Part shown: positions 5,504-6,675 of the stretch, piece after piece | How positions within the stretch are numbered: position 1 is the stretch's first letter | How the letters are laid out: the number at the start of each line of letters is the position of its first letter | Assembly: GCA_031283025.1 (NCBI GenBank) | Contig: JAITCP010000022.1 | Span: 1 to 6,675 of the forward strand | DNA from: Spirochaetaceae bacterium | GTDB taxonomy: Bacteria > Spirochaetota > Spirochaetia > Treponematales > Breznakiellaceae | Direction of reading: 5' to 3' | DNA: 6,675 nucleotides | Made by a program: the position numbers and the translations under genes | The notes under the pieces: generated by a model | What the model saw: the letters and a program-made list of their open reading frames with translations, nothing else | Told to the model about the DNA's origin: nothing | The model's database searches: none

Positions 5504-6246
5504 TAGCCCCGGCCTTTGGGGCGGAGAGAAAGCGGGAACTTCTACAATTTTCCAAATCTGCAAGTGTAAGGTTCAAAAGCCTTGAGCTTTTGAACCTTTC
5601 TTTAACTCACCGCTCGGCGGCAAATGAACTATTATTGCGATCTTCCCGCAGCCAGGGCATTCCGGTAGACCGGCTTAACAATGAACGGCTTGAATTCCTG
5701 GGGGATGCCATACTGGGGGCGATTACCGCCGCCCTTCTTTACCGCCGTTTTCCTGAAAAAGCTGAAGGGGAGCTTGCCAAAATAAAGAGCGTGGTTGTTT
5801 CAGAGGAGATTCTTTCCGGCCTGGCCCTGGAACTTTGCCTGGATATGTTTTTAATTTTGGGGAAGGGAGAGGAGCAAACCGGGGGCCGGGCCAAAAAGGC
5901 CATACTTGCCGATGCCCTGGAGGCCCTGATCGGCGCCCTATATCTGGATTCGGGCTTTAAGGCTGCGGAAGATTTTGTTTTACCGCGAATTGACCGGGAA
6001 ATTGACCGGGTTCTGGAAAAACGGGTGCATCAGGACTATAAATCGCTGCTCCAGGAATTAAGCCAGCGGCTCTATAAGGCATATCCCGTCTATAGGCTGG
6101 TTAAGCGAACCGGGCCTGAACATGAACGGCTTTTCTGGATGGAAGTGTTAATAAACGGAAAAAGTTACGGCCCCTGTACGGGGCGGAACAAAAAAGCCGC
6201 CGAGCAGGAAGCGGCACGGCTGGCATGGGAAGCGCTTAATGTGTAA
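5500..6246 (+). CDS. rnc: Ribonuclease III
   Basis: 248 residues. It cleaves double-stranded RNA, including rRNA precursors, in the cytosol. The catalytic domain (about 14-165) holds LTHRSAANE at 35-43, the signature NERLEFLGDAIL at 61-72 (Glu65 and Asp69, matching E. coli Glu41 and Asp45), and DALEALIGALYLD at 138-150 (Asp138, Glu141: the second metal-binding pair). A double-stranded RNA-binding domain covers about 178-247, with the basic patch GRNKKAAEQEAA at 228-239. All catalytic residues are present. About ten extra residues lie between THRSAANE and the signature compared with E. coli. The start is GTG at 5500, sharing bases with the acpP stop (GTGA). No good Shine-Dalgarno precedes it and no in-frame ATG lies before the conserved domain, so translational coupling to acpP is likely. 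A perfect hairpin lies in codons 23-33. Confidence 0.95.
   Translation: MIAPAFGAERKRELLQFSKSASVRFKSLELLNLSLTHRSAANELLLRSSRSQGIPVDRLNNERLEFLGDAILGAITAALLYRRFPEKAEGELAKIKSVVVSEEILSGLALELCLDMFLILGKGEEQTGGRAKKAILADALEALIGALYLDSGFKAAEDFVLPRIDREIDRVLEKRVHQDYKSLLQELSQRLYKAYPVYRLVKRTGPEHERLFWMEVLINGKSYGPCTGRNKKAAEQEAARLAWEALNV
5568..5598 (+). promoter_or_regulatory. Perfect 13-bp stem-loop inside the 5' part of rnc
   Basis: AAGGTTCAAAAGC (5568-5580) and GCTTTTGAACCTT (5586-5598) are exact reverse complements around a 5-nt loop, CTTGA. The stem is followed by TCTTTAAC. It lies 68 bases after the rnc start, within codons for the conserved stretch VRFKSLELLNL. In E. coli, rnc controls itself by RNase III cleavage of a stem in its mRNA leader. 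Here the stem might serve for self-cleavage, for attenuation after the highly expressed acpP, or for slowing translation. The role is inferred; the structure is seen. Confidence 0.6.
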
Positions 6247-6253
6247 ACATTCT

Positions 6254-6289
6254 GGGAATCTCTAAAAACTGAAGTTTTCAGAGGTTCCC
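6254..6289 (+). terminator. Hairpin terminator after rnc
   Basis: Sixteen-base arms at 6254-6269 and 6274-6289 around loop TGAA pair with one U·G and one A·C mismatch; the base is GGGAA/TTCCC. The sequence after it (TTCTATTTCTCTG) is U-rich. It starts seven bases after the rnc stop and most likely ends the rpmF-acpP-rnc transcript. Confidence 0.8.
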
Positions 6290-6296
6290 TTCTATT

Positions 6297-6370
6297 TCTC
6301 TGTGTTCCTCCTTTGTGTTCCCTGTGAGAAAAAATTCAAGTAAATTCGTGTTCTTGGCGTGAATTTCTTC
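6297..6370. repeat. Degenerate TGTGTTCC repeat stretch between convergent genes
   Basis: TGTGTTCC occurs at 6301-6308 and 6314-6321, followed by CCTGTGAG and a looser copy in CGTGTTCTTGGCGTGAATTT (6347-6366). Read on the minus strand this is CACAGGGAACACAAAGG..AACACAGAG, the texture of the dispersed ACACAGAG-type intergenic repeats seen in many bacterial genomes. AAATTC (6342-6347) and GAATTT (6361-6366) also form an inverted repeat. In the minus direction this is followed by a run of six T (6329-6334 complement), so it may end the transcript of the small minus-strand gene. Confidence 0.5.
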
Positions 6371-6384
6371 CTTTATAAATTCGC

Positions 6385-6675
6385 TTATTTATAACCGGTA
6401 ATAGTTTGAATATCAAGCCCGGTGATTTTCTGGACAAACTCAGGTGTAGCTCCCTGTGCAAGGGCATTACGCGCTACTTTTTCCATGCCTCTTGCCTCAC
6501 CTCTTGCTTCACCTTCGGCACGGCCTCTTACCTCGCCTCTGGCTTCGCCCTCGGCACGGCCTCTGGCTTCAGCCTTGGCGGCTAATCCGGTCTCTTCCAT
6601 AAATCTTTCAAACGTATTGGTCATTCTTGCAGCCTCCTTTGCAACAGCAAAATTCGCTGTTATTATCACATATAA
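6385..6675 (-). CDS. Small Ala/Gly/Glu/Arg-repeat protein; probable C-terminal tail of an Rpn/PD-(D/E)XK transposase-family protein (possibly partial)
   Basis: The frame is open from 6385 to the window edge, so a longer upstream gene cannot be excluded. Two starts are possible inside the window: GTG at 6669 (94 residues) or ATG at 6624 (79 residues, MTNTFERFMEETGLAAKAEARG), the latter with AAAGGAGG eight bases ahead. The body has two copies of a 12-residue unit, GRAEGEARGEVR and GRAEGEARGEAR, a charged, probably helical linker. It then ends in a compact C-terminal helix pair, NALAQGATPEFVQKITGLDIQTI. This repeat-plus-ITGL ending is what Rpn/PD-(D/E)XK nuclease family transposase proteins often carry. 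No nuclease catalytic motif is visible in the part shown, so this is either the tail of a full gene beyond 6675 or a free-standing or remnant tail. Function is unknown. Confidence 0.65.
   Translation of the reverse strand, partial: LYVIITANFAVAKEAARMTNTFERFMEETGLAAKAEARGRAEGEARGEVRGRAEGEARGEARGMEKVARNALAQGATPEFVQKITGLDIQTITGYK
6490..6561 (-). repeat. 36-bp tandem duplication inside the small repeat protein gene
   Basis: Two adjacent 36-bp units at 6490-6525 and 6526-6561 are identical at 31 of 36 positions. Only one difference changes the residue (Val/Ala). Copy number of such in-frame units can vary by slippage or unequal recombination without breaking the frame. Confidence 0.85.

Noticed and set aside
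5243..5563. Minus-strand frame of 106 residues opposite acpP
   Set aside because: It is antisense to acpP, which is certain; its composition is that of a shadow frame.

Overview
The window looks like a piece of a host-associated, strictly or mainly anaerobic spirochaete chromosome, most likely a Treponema of about 50% G+C such as those from termite guts. This is inference. The supporting signs are protein flavour, a class III (oxygen-sensitive) ribonucleotide reductase, the rpmF-acpP-rnc block, and a small Ala/Gly/Glu/Arg-repeat protein resembling the C-terminal tails of Rpn/PD-(D/E)XK transposase-family proteins common in these genomes. No 16S gene or other decisive marker is present.

Left half, minus strand (about 3270 down to 1): a deoxyribonucleotide operon. 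A sigma70-like promoter at 3240-3268 has one 16-bp NrdR-box-like palindrome in its -35/-10 spacer and a second 43 bp downstream, next to the nrdR start codon. It drives nrdR (repressor), then nrdD (catalytic subunit, start overlapping the nrdR stop as ATGA), then after 86 bp a 179-residue protein with its own strong Shine-Dalgarno. nrdD ends soon after its zinc-type Cys cluster and lacks the C-terminal glycyl-radical segment. That segment (RIVGY, Gly34) sits instead at the start of the 179-residue protein, which continues into a thioredoxin/glutaredoxin-like domain with a CPAC active site. So the reductase appears split into a catalytic body and a separate radical-plus-redoxin subunit. This is the most interesting item in the window. 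A nested hairpin directly follows the last stop codon. The activase nrdG is not in the window.

Right half, plus strand (3352-6246): a GT4-type glycosyltransferase with no visible Shine-Dalgarno and an extended -10 placed so that its mRNA may be leaderless. It overlaps coaD (coenzyme A synthesis) by one base. Then comes a new promoter and rpmF (ribosomal protein L32), acpP (acyl carrier protein) and rnc (RNase III). rnc starts at a GTG overlapping the acpP stop, and its early coding region holds a perfect 13-bp hairpin that could be a processing or attenuation site. CoaD and AcpP are linked, since CoA donates the 4'-phosphopantetheine of holo-ACP. A strong hairpin follows rnc.

Right edge (about 6290-6675): a degenerate TGTGTTCC-type repeat stretch, then on the minus strand a small ORF with a 36-bp tandem duplication. 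Its reading frame stays open to the window edge, so it may be the C-terminal end of a longer gene. No tRNA, rRNA, CRISPR array or complete insertion sequence was seen.
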